The notes beneath the pieces were generated by a model. The model ran no database searches and was not told the DNA's origin. It saw only the letters and a list, made by a program, of their open reading frames with translations. From positions 1-8,493 of the forward strand of contig JBKPHM010000101.1 in the NCBI GenBank assembly GCA_046729855.1: 8,493 nucleotides of DNA. The letters are read 5' to 3'. The position numbers and the translations under genes were made by a program. This document shows, in pieces, positions 1-6,034 of this stretch. The DNA comes from DATHSY01 sp046729855 (GTDB lineage Bacteria > Actinomycetota > UBA4738 > HRBIN12). Within the stretch, counting starts at the first letter, position 1; each line of letters starts with the position of its first letter.

Positions 1-17
1 TCGCTCAGCTCCGACAT
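1..17 (-). CDS. 5' end of an unidentified gene running off the left edge
   Basis: Only the start is inside the window. On the minus strand a strong Shine-Dalgarno GAGGAGG (positions 26-32) lies 8 bases before an ATG at 17-15, and the frame reads M-S-E-L-S before the edge. This SD/spacing/ATG combination is as good as any in the window, so a real start is plausible. Five codons cannot identify the product. It lies 91 bases downstream of the stop of the oxidoreductase gene on the same strand, so it could be the next gene of that transcript or have its own promoter. A LexA-box-like palindrome sits upstream at 75-86. Confidence 0.4.
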
Positions 18-74
18 CGGATGCGCCTCCTCGGAAGGGGGCCATACCGTGGCACGGCCGAGTGAACAGAACGT

Positions 75-86
75 GAACGTCGGTTC
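75..86 (-). promoter_or_regulatory. Candidate LexA/SOS-box-like palindrome
   Basis: The sequence GAAC-GTCG-GTTC is a perfect inverted repeat of GAAC around four bases. This is the core of the LexA box known from Bacillus and Actinobacteria. It lies in the gap between the oxidoreductase stop and the ATG at 17, about 58 bases upstream of that ATG, where an operator would be expected. By simple chance about 0.1 such sites would be expected in a window this size, so it is suggestive only. No clear -35/-10 pair was recognised beside it. Confidence 0.25.
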
Positions 87-108
87 TCGCGCCGCTCGGG
101 TCGCCGGA

Positions 109-1080
109 TCAGACTGGCTCGACGAGGACGAGCACGCTCCCGACCTTCTGTCCCGTCTCGACGTACCGGTAGGCCTCGACGATGTCGTCGAGCGGATACC
201 GCCGGTCGATCACGGGCTGGAACGCTCCCGACCCGAGCAGCGACCTGAAGTGCTCGATCAACGGCCTGTCGAACGTCTTCGGGATCGGGAACCTCACCTG
301 TTTCCCGCCGAACAGCGGGGTGACGAGCGCCAGGATCGGGTTCATCGAGAGCGGCCCGAGGTCCGTCGAGAGGTAGATACCGCGCGGCTTCAACAGACGC
401 CCGCACGCCCCGAAGGAGCTCTCGCCGACCGCGTCCAGCACCGCGTCGTAGACCGGCTCGTCCTTGGTGAAGTCGGTCGTCGTGTAGTCGATGACCCGGT
501 CGGCACCCAGCCGCGTGACCAGCTCGACGTTCTTCGTGTCGCACACCGCGGTCACGATGGCACCGAGCTCCTTCAACAGCTGGACGGCCGCGGAGCCGAT
601 CGCGCCGGTCGCTCCGTACACCAGCACGCGCTGACTGCTCGCGATCCCGGCCGAGCGGATCAGCGAGAGGGCGTAGTGCGACCCCTCCGTGCTCGGAGCG
701 GCCTGCTCGAAGGTCAGGCCCTCCGGGATCGTCGTGATCGGACCGTCCTCCGACACCGCCAGGTACTCGGCATGGGCGCCGAAGCCGGGCTCGCTGTACC
801 CGAACACCCGGTCGCCGACCTCGAACGCCGTGACGCCCGGCCCGACGGCCTCCACGACGCCCGCGAACTCGTTCCCGAGCACGGTCCTCTTGGGCTTCGT
901 CAGACCGCTGAAGAAGCGGACGATGAACGGGTGGGCCGCCCGGAACCCGCAGTCCGTTCGGTTCACGGTAGTGACGTGCACCCTCACGAGCACGTCGTGG
1001 TCGCGGACGGCCGGCCGGTCGACGTCGACGACCCGGACGACCTCCGGTCCGCCGTATGTCGTGAACACCGCTGCCTTCAC
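109..1080 (-). CDS. Zinc-independent MDR oxidoreductase (quinone oxidoreductase / NAD(P)-dependent alcohol dehydrogenase-like)
   Basis: A 323-residue cytoplasmic protein of the medium-chain dehydrogenase/reductase superfamily, of normal length for the quinone-oxidoreductase branch. The N-terminal GroES-like domain begins MKAAVFTTYGGPEVV and carries the conserved stretch GNEFAGVVEAVG near residues 69-80. The Rossmann domain has the cofactor loop YGATGAIGSAAVQLLK at about 155-170, the AxxGxxG form usual in NADPH-using members. The four-cysteine structural zinc lobe is absent, and the usual catalytic-zinc GHE is GNE here, so a zinc-free reductase is expected. The frame is open further upstream to 1224, but family homology begins at the GTG at 1080, chosen as the start; no strong Shine-Dalgarno precedes it. 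The physiological substrate cannot be told. It is separated from the PTS operon by an accessory patch and is probably not part of it. Confidence 0.88.
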   Translation of the reverse strand: MKAAVFTTYGGPEVVRVVDVDRPAVRDHDVLVRVHVTTVNRTDCGFRAAHPFIVRFFSGLTKPKRTVLGNEFAGVVEAVGPGVTAFEVGDRVFGYSEPGFGAHAEYLAVSEDGPITTIPEGLTFEQAAPSTEGSHYALSLIRSAGIASSQRVLVYGATGAIGSAAVQLLKELGAIVTAVCDTKNVELVTRLGADRVIDYTTTDFTKDEPVYDAVLDAVGESSFGACGRLLKPRGIYLSTDLGPLSMNPILALVTPLFGGKQVRFPIPKTFDRPLIEHFRSLLGSGAFQPVIDRRYPLDDIVEAYRYVETGQKVGSVLVLVEPV

Positions 1081-1327
1081 GCCGACAGCGAGCCTACGGT
1101 CTCCGGTCGGGCAGGTCGAACCACGATTCCGCCGGGGGCTCCATGCACTATTGAACTCAAGCCGTGCGTCGCGGAAGAACTCGTCGCAGCAACTACCGCC
1201 TGTGGGGGCCGCCGAACGACGCACCCGTGCTGATCATCGGGGACTTCTCGCTCGAGTAGCTGGAGGACCGGCGTCGCGGTCCGCTTGGTCTTCCGTTCAG
1301 AGGATCCGCACGACGCTCCGGTAACTT
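1081..1327. other. Gene-poor leader between the oxidoreductase and the IS630 remnant
   Basis: No convincing gene is present. It should contain the promoter of the minus-strand oxidoreductase and the left boundary of the insertion-sequence remnant, but neither could be placed. It holds a perfect 6-bp inverted repeat (GGACCG at 1265-1270, CGGTCC at 1277-1282) with a 6-base loop and no T-run, and a short plus-frame peptide at 1191-1259 that may be a relic of a membrane glycosyltransferase. Confidence 0.4.
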
Positions 1328-1935
1328 CTGAAGACGGAACCCGAACCCCCGAACGGATCGTCGAGCTTGCCGCATCGTGCCGTGACGCAGGCGAAGGCGT
1401 TGCTGTGGGCTGCGCAGGGAGTCGCCAGCCTGCCGATGCGGCCGGGACGAGGGGGCACGCTCACCCACGACTACAGGCGGAACGGCACCACCGATCTCTT
1501 CGCGGGATTCAACGTCGGGCCGGTGAAGTGATCTACGACTGCAAGAGGCGCCACACCGCAAAGGACGTGCTCAGCTTCTTCAAACTGATCGACCTGCACG
1601 TTCCGCGCGAGCTCGACATCTATGTGGTGCTCGACAACCTTTCCGCCCACACGGCGCCGGAGATCAAGACCTGGCTCGCTCATCCAAAGCGCGCCCGCTG
1701 GCACCTCCATTTCACGCCGACCTCGAGCTCCTGGCCCAATCTCGCCGAAGGCTGGTTCAAGCTCCTCACCGAGCGGCGCGTACGCCACGGCGTGTTCTCG
1801 AGCGTCGAGGCGCTGAGAGAGGCGATCGAGTTGTGGGCCGAGCACTTGAACGACGATCCCAAGCCCTTCGTCTGGCGCAAGACCGCCGAAGAGATCATCG
1901 AGAAGGTGCGGCGCGGACGAGCAGCGCTACACTAG
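1328..1935 (+). pseudogene. IS630-family transposase remnant, internally deleted and frameshifted
   Basis: The C-terminal half is clear IS630/Tc1-like DDE transposase: IYVVLDNLSAHTAPEI carries the second catalytic Asp (1633-1635), and SSSWPNLAEGWFKLL carries the catalytic Glu (1747-1749), followed by a typical tail ending ...RGRAALH and TAG at 1933. Upstream, homology moves to another frame: LPMRPGRGGTLTHDYRRNG (about 1430-1490) is followed by a frame break near 1517-1521, where one lost base would restore N-V-G-x-G-E-V-I-Y. In that same frame LPHRAVTQAKALLWAAQGV (about 1367-1423) resembles the first helix of the IS630 N-terminal helix-turn-helix, joined directly to the LPM segment. The rest of the HTH and the first catalytic Asp, on the order of 150 codons, are therefore missing. 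A stop at 1322-1324 and no good start also mark it as dead. Terminal inverted repeats were not found. Confidence 0.85.
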
Positions 1936-1984
1936 GTCCACGCCACGCTACGCCACTAGTGCCAGAACCAGGAAGACCGTCCGC

Positions 1985-2458
1985 ATGTCGCAGGTTGCAC
2001 TTCGGCCGGTAGAAGTTGGAGATCTCGACGCGATCTTCGAGCAGATGCGCGACCCGGAGTCAGTACGCATGGCGGCATTCACGCCTGAAGACCCGAACGA
2101 TCGAAGCGCCTTCGACGCCCATATGGCGAAGGTCATGTCCTCCTCTGAGAACAGAAATCGGGCCATCATCCGCGACTCACGGCTCGTCGGCACCATCGCG
2201 AGCTACGTCTCGGAGGGAGCGACCGAGGTCACCTACTGGATAGATCGCACCTGCTGGGGGGAAGGAATCGCAACGCAGGCGCTCAGACTGCTCCTCGAGG
2301 AGGTCTCGGCTCGGCCGATCCGAGCCCGTGCTGCGAGCGACAACGCTGGGTCGTTACGAGTCCTTCAGAAGGCGGGCTTCCACCCGATCGGTACCGAGGT
2401 GTCCTTTGCCCCCGGACGGGCCGCCGAGATCGAGGAGACCATCCTCGAGCTGCCTTGA
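1985..2458 (+). CDS. GNAT-family N-acetyltransferase (RimJ/RimL-like)
   Basis: A 157-residue cytoplasmic protein of normal single-domain GNAT length, expected to transfer acetyl from acetyl-CoA to an amine. It begins LRPVEVGDLDAIFEQM, the usual first strand and helix. The acetyl-CoA-binding motif A region is seen in YWIDRTCWGEGIATQALRLL (about residues 84-103). The conserved motif B region is DNAGSLRVLQKAGFHPIG (about 119-136), typical of the RimJ/RimL branch, whose members acetylate ribosomal-protein N-termini, antibiotics or small metabolites. The start is supported by AGGAAG at 1970-1975, 9 bases before the ATG. It is a single gene on the plus strand immediately after the IS630 remnant, and its base composition looks visibly less GC-rich than the PTS operon, so horizontal acquisition with the patch is possible. 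The substrate cannot be predicted. Confidence 0.9.
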   Translation: MSQVALRPVEVGDLDAIFEQMRDPESVRMAAFTPEDPNDRSAFDAHMAKVMSSSENRNRAIIRDSRLVGTIASYVSEGATEVTYWIDRTCWGEGIATQALRLLLEEVSARPIRARAASDNAGSLRVLQKAGFHPIGTEVSFAPGRAAEIEETILELP

Positions 2459-2582
2459 ACACCTAGACCGCAAGTCTCCCCAAGAGGCGCGCCGCTGCAA
2501 CCGGGTGCCTGCCGCCACGTCCTCGCTGACGACCTCACCCGACATGGCCTGCACTCCACCAGATCAACTCCGCGACGCACCA
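2459..2582. other. Convergent intergenic gap
   Basis: These 124 bases lie between the ends of the plus-strand acetyltransferase and the minus-strand membrane-protein gene. A bidirectional terminator would be expected, but no strong stem followed by a T-run was recognised. Confidence 0.4.
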
Positions 2583-2995
2583 CTAGGACGAGTCCGGTGG
2601 TCGACGCCGTTGAGTCAAGAGCCGGGCCTCGTAGGCGAACGTGAAGGCCAACACCCCGATGAAGGCCACCAGCCATGCGAAGGCGAGCCATCCGAGGGTG
2701 GCAGGGTCGTACTCATCGATGATCTCGCTCGGCGGTTCGATGGCGTCGGGCGCGAAGTGGATGAAGGCGAGGAACAGCGCGCCTCCGCCGGACAGGATCG
2801 CCCAGAACCCCGGGCCCACTCGACCGGCGCGATGCAGCGACAGCCCGACCAGGATGAGCGGGTAGATCGCCAGGCTGTAGGTGAACGCGTTGACTTCCGG
2901 TCGATCGGCCACCCCACGTTGTTGCCGCGGATCAGGTGGTCGACGTGGTGACCCAACGACATGACGACCGCAAGTGCGATGAGGCCATACAGCAT
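2583..2995 (-). pseudogene. Small multi-pass membrane protein, broken by an apparent one-base deletion
   Basis: Two overlapping frames together make one protein of about 137 residues. The first, from ATG at 2995, reads MLYGLIALAVVMSLGHHVDH followed by LIRGNNVGWP, a hydrophobic segment with a His-His-x-x-His cluster. The second carries on from about 2900 with EVNAFTYSLAIYPLILVGLS, then two further hydrophobic stretches (FWAILSGGGALFLAFIHF and WLAFAWLVAFIGVLAFTFAY) and a basic C-terminus. Adding one base (for example a third C) in the GACCGG near 2897-2902 would join them as ...GWP-I-D-P-EVNAF.... The joined arrangement resembles a family of uncharacterised actinobacterial membrane proteins as I remember it; no function is known to me. 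It could be a true pseudogene or an indel in the assembly. Alternatively a GTG at 2912 might start a shorter 109-residue protein lacking the first membrane segment. Confidence 0.68.
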
Positions 2996-3012
2996 CCGTT
3001 TCGAGCCATCCG

Positions 3013-3033
3013 CTGGGCCTGTCGAACGGCCAG
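3013..3033 (-). terminator. Weak hairpin just after the ptsI stop
   Basis: On the minus strand CTGGCC and GGCCCAG can form a 6-bp stem with one bulged C and an 8-base loop, starting 6 bases after the ptsI stop codon. No T-run follows, so it would be at best a weak or Rho-assisted terminator. Its position at the end of the operon is the main support. Confidence 0.2.
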
Positions 3034-3038
3034 ATCGC

Positions 3039-4787
3039 TCAGAGGCTCTTGCGCGCCAACGACGCGCCGAGGCGCGCCTCGAGGATGCGCCGCGCCTCGG
3101 CGCCGTCGCTCGCGCCATCGATTACTTGACGGACGGCCTCAGCACACTCCCCGTCCGTCAGCCGGCGCAGCGCGTCCTTCACCTCGGGAATCGCGATGCT
3201 CGTCATTGAGAGCTCGTCCACCCCGAGGCCGACGAGCGCCGCCGCGATCGTCGGGTCACCGGCGGCCTCGCCGCAGACGCCGACCCACGCGCCGTTCGCG
3301 TGGGCGGCCCCGACGACGCGGCCGATCAGGCCGAGGACGTCCGGGTCGAGCACGTCGCCGATGTCGGCGACAGCCGCATTGAGCCGATCGACCGCGAACA
3401 GGTACTGCAGCAGGTCGTTCGTGCCGATCGAGAGGAAGTCGGCGTTCCGCGCGAGCCGCACGGCGGCGAGCGCGGCCGACGGCACCTCGACCATCACGCC
3501 GACCTCGATCCCGTGGGGGTCGACGCCCTCCTCGACGGCGACGTTCCAGAACGTCTCGCGGGCTGCCTCGAGCTCACGCGGCTCGGAGACGAGCGGGAAC
3601 ATGACCGCCAGTCGACCGGCCTCCTCGCCGGAAGCCTCCGACGCCGCGCGGACGAGCGCCCGGAGCTGGTCGCGGAAGAGCTCCGGCCACCGCAGGCCGA
3701 GCCGGATCCCGCGCAGGCCGAGAGCCGGGTTCTCCTCAGGATCGCGCGCGACGAACGGCAGCGGCTTGTCGGCGCCCGCGTCGAGCGTGCGGTACACGAC
3801 GCGGTGTCCGGGGAACCCTCGCAGGATGTCCGCGTAGACCTTCGTCTGCTCCTCGACCGACGGCGCCGTGACGCGACTCAGGAACAGGAACTCCGTCCGA
3901 ACGAGGCCGCTCCCCTCGCCGCCCGCATCGATCGCGGCGGGGATGTGGTCGATCGCGCCGATGTTCGCCGCGAGCTCGACGCGACGCCCGTCCGCCGTGC
4001 GACCCGGCTCGTCGCGGAGATCCGCGAGCTCCTCGCGGCGACGTTCCTCCTGCTCGTGTCGACTCTCGATCGCCGCGCGCTCCGAGGGCTTCGGGTCGAC
4101 GATCGCCTCGCCAGCCCGCCCGTCGATCGCGACGTCGACCCCGGGCCGCGCGGCGGCCATCACGCCCTCGCATCCGACGACGGCGGGGACGCCGAGCGCA
4201 CGCGCCAGGATCGCGGCGTGGCTGGTCGGCGAGCCCATCTCGGTCACGAGCCCGGCGATCGTCTCGACGGGGATGCTCGCGGTCTGCGACGGCGTGAGCT
4301 CGCGCGCCACGATCACCGAGCGGCGCTCCGGCCGGTCGCCCGACGTGCTCAGACCAAGGAGGATCCTGACGACACGGTCGCGGACGTCGTCGAGGTCGGC
4401 GACGCGCGCCGACAGGTACTCGCTCTCGGACGCAGCCAGCAGCTCGCGAAAGGCGCCGAACGCCTCGACGACCGCTCGTTCCGCCGAGGCTCCGGTCCCC
4501 ACGGCCTCCCCCGCGACCCGGACCAGCTCGGGGTCGGATGCGAACTCCGCCTGCGCCTCGAAGATCTCGGCTTCCCCCTCGCCGACGGCGGCACGGACCG
4601 TGCGCGCGATCCCGTGGAGCTCCTCCCCAGCCCGGTCCAGCGCCCCGAGGAGGCGCGCTCGCTCCTGCTCGGGGGGTCCGGACGCCGCATCCGGGAGACC
4701 GGTGAGGGCTGGCTGCGGCACCACGACGAACGCCGGGGCGATCGCCGCGCCCGGCGCAGCCGCTCGTCCGGTCAGGCGGGTGCTCAC
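3039..4787 (-). CDS. ptsI: PTS Enzyme I, phosphoenolpyruvate-protein phosphotransferase
   Basis: A full-length 582-residue cytoplasmic enzyme that autophosphorylates from PEP and passes the phosphate to HPr, the first step of the phosphotransferase system. The phosphohistidine domain carries the active-site histidine in GSPTSHAAILAR (His190). The C-terminal PEP-binding TIM barrel shows GLVRTEFLFL (Arg297), YRTLDAGADKPLP (Arg333), the EVGVMVEVPSAAL strand (Glu434), FLSIGTNDLLQYLFAVDR (Asn457-Asp458), and the catalytic Cys505 in VGVCGEAAGDP. All key residues known from the family are present. It starts with GTG at 4787-4785, overlapping the HPr stop in a GTGA, with GAGGAGGG (4797-4804) 9 bases upstream. 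It is the last gene of the operon. Finding it together with transporter and catabolic genes suggests a dedicated rather than purely housekeeping copy, though it may be the only one in the genome. Confidence 0.97.
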   Translation of the reverse strand: MSTRLTGRAAAPGAAIAPAFVVVPQPALTGLPDAASGPPEQERARLLGALDRAGEELHGIARTVRAAVGEGEAEIFEAQAEFASDPELVRVAGEAVGTGASAERAVVEAFGAFRELLAASESEYLSARVADLDDVRDRVVRILLGLSTSGDRPERRSVIVARELTPSQTASIPVETIAGLVTEMGSPTSHAAILARALGVPAVVGCEGVMAAARPGVDVAIDGRAGEAIVDPKPSERAAIESRHEQEERRREELADLRDEPGRTADGRRVELAANIGAIDHIPAAIDAGGEGSGLVRTEFLFLSRVTAPSVEEQTKVYADILRGFPGHRVVYRTLDAGADKPLPFVARDPEENPALGLRGIRLGLRWPELFRDQLRALVRAASEASGEEAGRLAVMFPLVSEPRELEAARETFWNVAVEEGVDPHGIEVGVMVEVPSAALAAVRLARNADFLSIGTNDLLQYLFAVDRLNAAVADIGDVLDPDVLGLIGRVVGAAHANGAWVGVCGEAAGDPTIAAALVGLGVDELSMTSIAIPEVKDALRRLTDGECAEAVRQVIDGASDGAEARRILEARLGASLARKSL

Positions 4788-5071
4788 GGAGGCGCACCCT
4801 CCTCGTCCCCCTCGCCGAGGTTCGCCTCGACGAGGGCGACGAGCTCGGCCAGGGCCGCGTCGGCCCCGTCGCCCTCGGTGCTGATCACGATCTCGTCGCC
4901 TCGGTGGCAGTCGAGCGTCAGGAGCGAAAGCACCGACTTCGCGTTCACCCGACGCCCGTCCTTCTCGACCTCCACATCGGCGGCTAGGTCGGCGGCCGCC
5001 CTGGCGAAGATCTTCGCCGGGCGAGCGTGCAGCCCGGACGCGTTCCGCAGCACCACCCTGGCCTCAGGCAT
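4784..5071 (-). CDS. ptsH: Phosphocarrier protein HPr
   Basis: A 95-residue cytoplasmic phosphocarrier that takes phosphate from Enzyme I and gives it to the EIIA domain. The active-site motif NASGLHARPAKIF has His15 and the conserved Arg17 at the standard positions. RRVNAKSVLSLLTL contains Ser46, the site phosphorylated by HPr kinase in Firmicutes; whether it is used here is unknown. The C-terminal tail (GEGDEEGAPP) is slightly longer and more acidic than in an 85-90-residue HPr. The ATG at 5071 is chosen because family homology begins there and GGAGG (5079-5083) lies 7 bases upstream. It overlaps the end of the kinase gene by 8 bases (ATGCCTGA) and the start of ptsI by 4 bases, implying translational coupling on both sides. 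Confidence 0.96.
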   Translation of the reverse strand: MPEARVVLRNASGLHARPAKIFARAAADLAADVEVEKDGRRVNAKSVLSLLTLDCHRGDEIVISTEGDGADAALAELVALVEANLGEGDEEGAPP

Positions 5072-6032
5072 GCGTCGGCCTCCGTGTGGGACCTGCTCGA
5101 AGCTCCAACCGTCGCTCGTGGTCGACCGGGGCGATCCGCACGAGGTCTCGCCGGAGGTCGTCGGGACCCGGCACGCCCGTCCCCGGGAGCACGCACGCGG
5201 CGGCTCCCCAGGCCACTCCTTCCGCGAGCGCCCCGCGTCCGTCACCCCCTGCGGCGAGGAAGCCGGCGAGCAGCGCATCGCCGGCACCGACGGTGCTCCG
5301 GGGCACGATCGCTTCGCTCTCGGCATGGATCGGCTCGCCCTCGTCGACGAGGACGGCGCCGCTCGGCCCCAGCGAGACCACCACGCTGCCGACTCCCATC
5401 GAGCGAAGCTCCCTGGCCGCGAGGACGACGTCCCCAAGGGTCACCGGGATCACGCCGGTCACCTCGCTCAGCTCCTCCTCGTTCGGCTTCACCAGATCGG
5501 GGGCCGGGGCGAGCGCGCGCTCGAGCGCAACGCCGCTCGTGTCCACGGCCACCCGCGCCCCCAACCCGCGGACGGCCTCGACCACGCGGGCGTGGAGGTC
5601 GTCCGACATCCCCGGCGCGAGGCTGCCGGAGGCGACGACCCATTCGGCACCGTCCGCCGCCTCGACCGCCCTCCCCAGGAGCGCCTCGACCTCCTCCGCC
5701 GACAGCCGGGGCCCGGGCGCGTTCAGCTTCGTGACGGTTCCGTCCGGCTCGACGACGGTCACGTTGGAACGGATCCCGTCCGCGATCGGGACCGCCGCGA
5801 CCTCGATCCCGAGCTCCTGCAGGAGCGAGGCCAGGAGCTCGCCGTCTCTACCGCCGAGGGGCAGCACCGCGCGCGACGCATGGCCGTTGGCCACGAGGGC
5901 GCGCGACACGTTGACGCCCTTGCCGCCGGGGTCGGATCGGTCCGCGTGCGCCCGGACGATCTCGCCCCGTCGGAGGTCCTTCACCTCAAGCGTGCGGTCG
6001 AGGCTCGGGTTCGGCGTGACGGTGACGATCAT
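5064..6032 (-). CDS. fruK: 1-phosphofructokinase-type PfkB-family sugar-phosphate kinase
   Basis: A 322-residue cytoplasmic kinase of the PfkB/ribokinase superfamily, in the branch with 1-phosphofructokinase (FruK), tagatose-6-phosphate kinase (LacC) and PfkB. It starts MIVTVTPNPSLDRTLEV and has the N-terminal substrate signature DPGGKGVNVSRALVANG (34-50), ASGSLAPG (134-141), VKPNEEEL (181-188), and the ATP-site/catalytic-base signature STVGAGDALLAGF with Asp252. Overall it reads like actinobacterial FruK, which makes fructose 1,6-bisphosphate from fructose 1-phosphate. The neighbours are a mannitol-type PTS and a zinc dehydrogenase, so fructose 6-phosphate, tagatose 6-phosphate or fructose 1-phosphate could each be the real substrate; the symbol is a family name, not proof. 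The ATG at 6032 lies 2 bases after the dehydrogenase stop, with only a weak Shine-Dalgarno, so coupled translation is likely. Its 3' end overlaps ptsH by 8 bases. Confidence 0.88.
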   Translation of the reverse strand: MIVTVTPNPSLDRTLEVKDLRRGEIVRAHADRSDPGGKGVNVSRALVANGHASRAVLPLGGRDGELLASLLQELGIEVAAVPIADGIRSNVTVVEPDGTVTKLNAPGPRLSAEEVEALLGRAVEAADGAEWVVASGSLAPGMSDDLHARVVEAVRGLGARVAVDTSGVALERALAPAPDLVKPNEEELSEVTGVIPVTLGDVVLAARELRSMGVGSVVVSLGPSGAVLVDEGEPIHAESEAIVPRSTVGAGDALLAGFLAAGGDGRGALAEGVAWGAAACVLPGTGVPGPDDLRRDLVRIAPVDHERRLELRAGPTRRPTHA

Positions 6033-6034
6033 CG

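Noticed and set aside
5..544. Minus-strand frame of 179 codons overlapping the oxidoreductase
   Set aside because: Out-of-frame shadow with Arg-rich composition. The real gene in another frame has intact motifs.
49..1233. A 394-codon open frame on the plus strand
   Set aside because: Antisense to the MDR oxidoreductase, which has clear family motifs; low-complexity shadow composition.
1265..1282. Hairpin GGACCG/CGGTCC as a terminator
   Set aside because: A 6-bp stem without a T-run in very GC-rich DNA is expected by chance, and no gene clearly ends there.
2328..2951. Plus-strand frame of 207 codons after the acetyltransferase
   Set aside because: It overlaps the acetyltransferase and runs antisense to the membrane-protein gene, with no motif and a shadow-like composition.
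4784..5437. HPr as the C-terminus of a 217-residue protein
   Set aside because: The upstream part is a shadow of the kinase gene. HPr homology and His15 numbering begin at the ATG at 5071.
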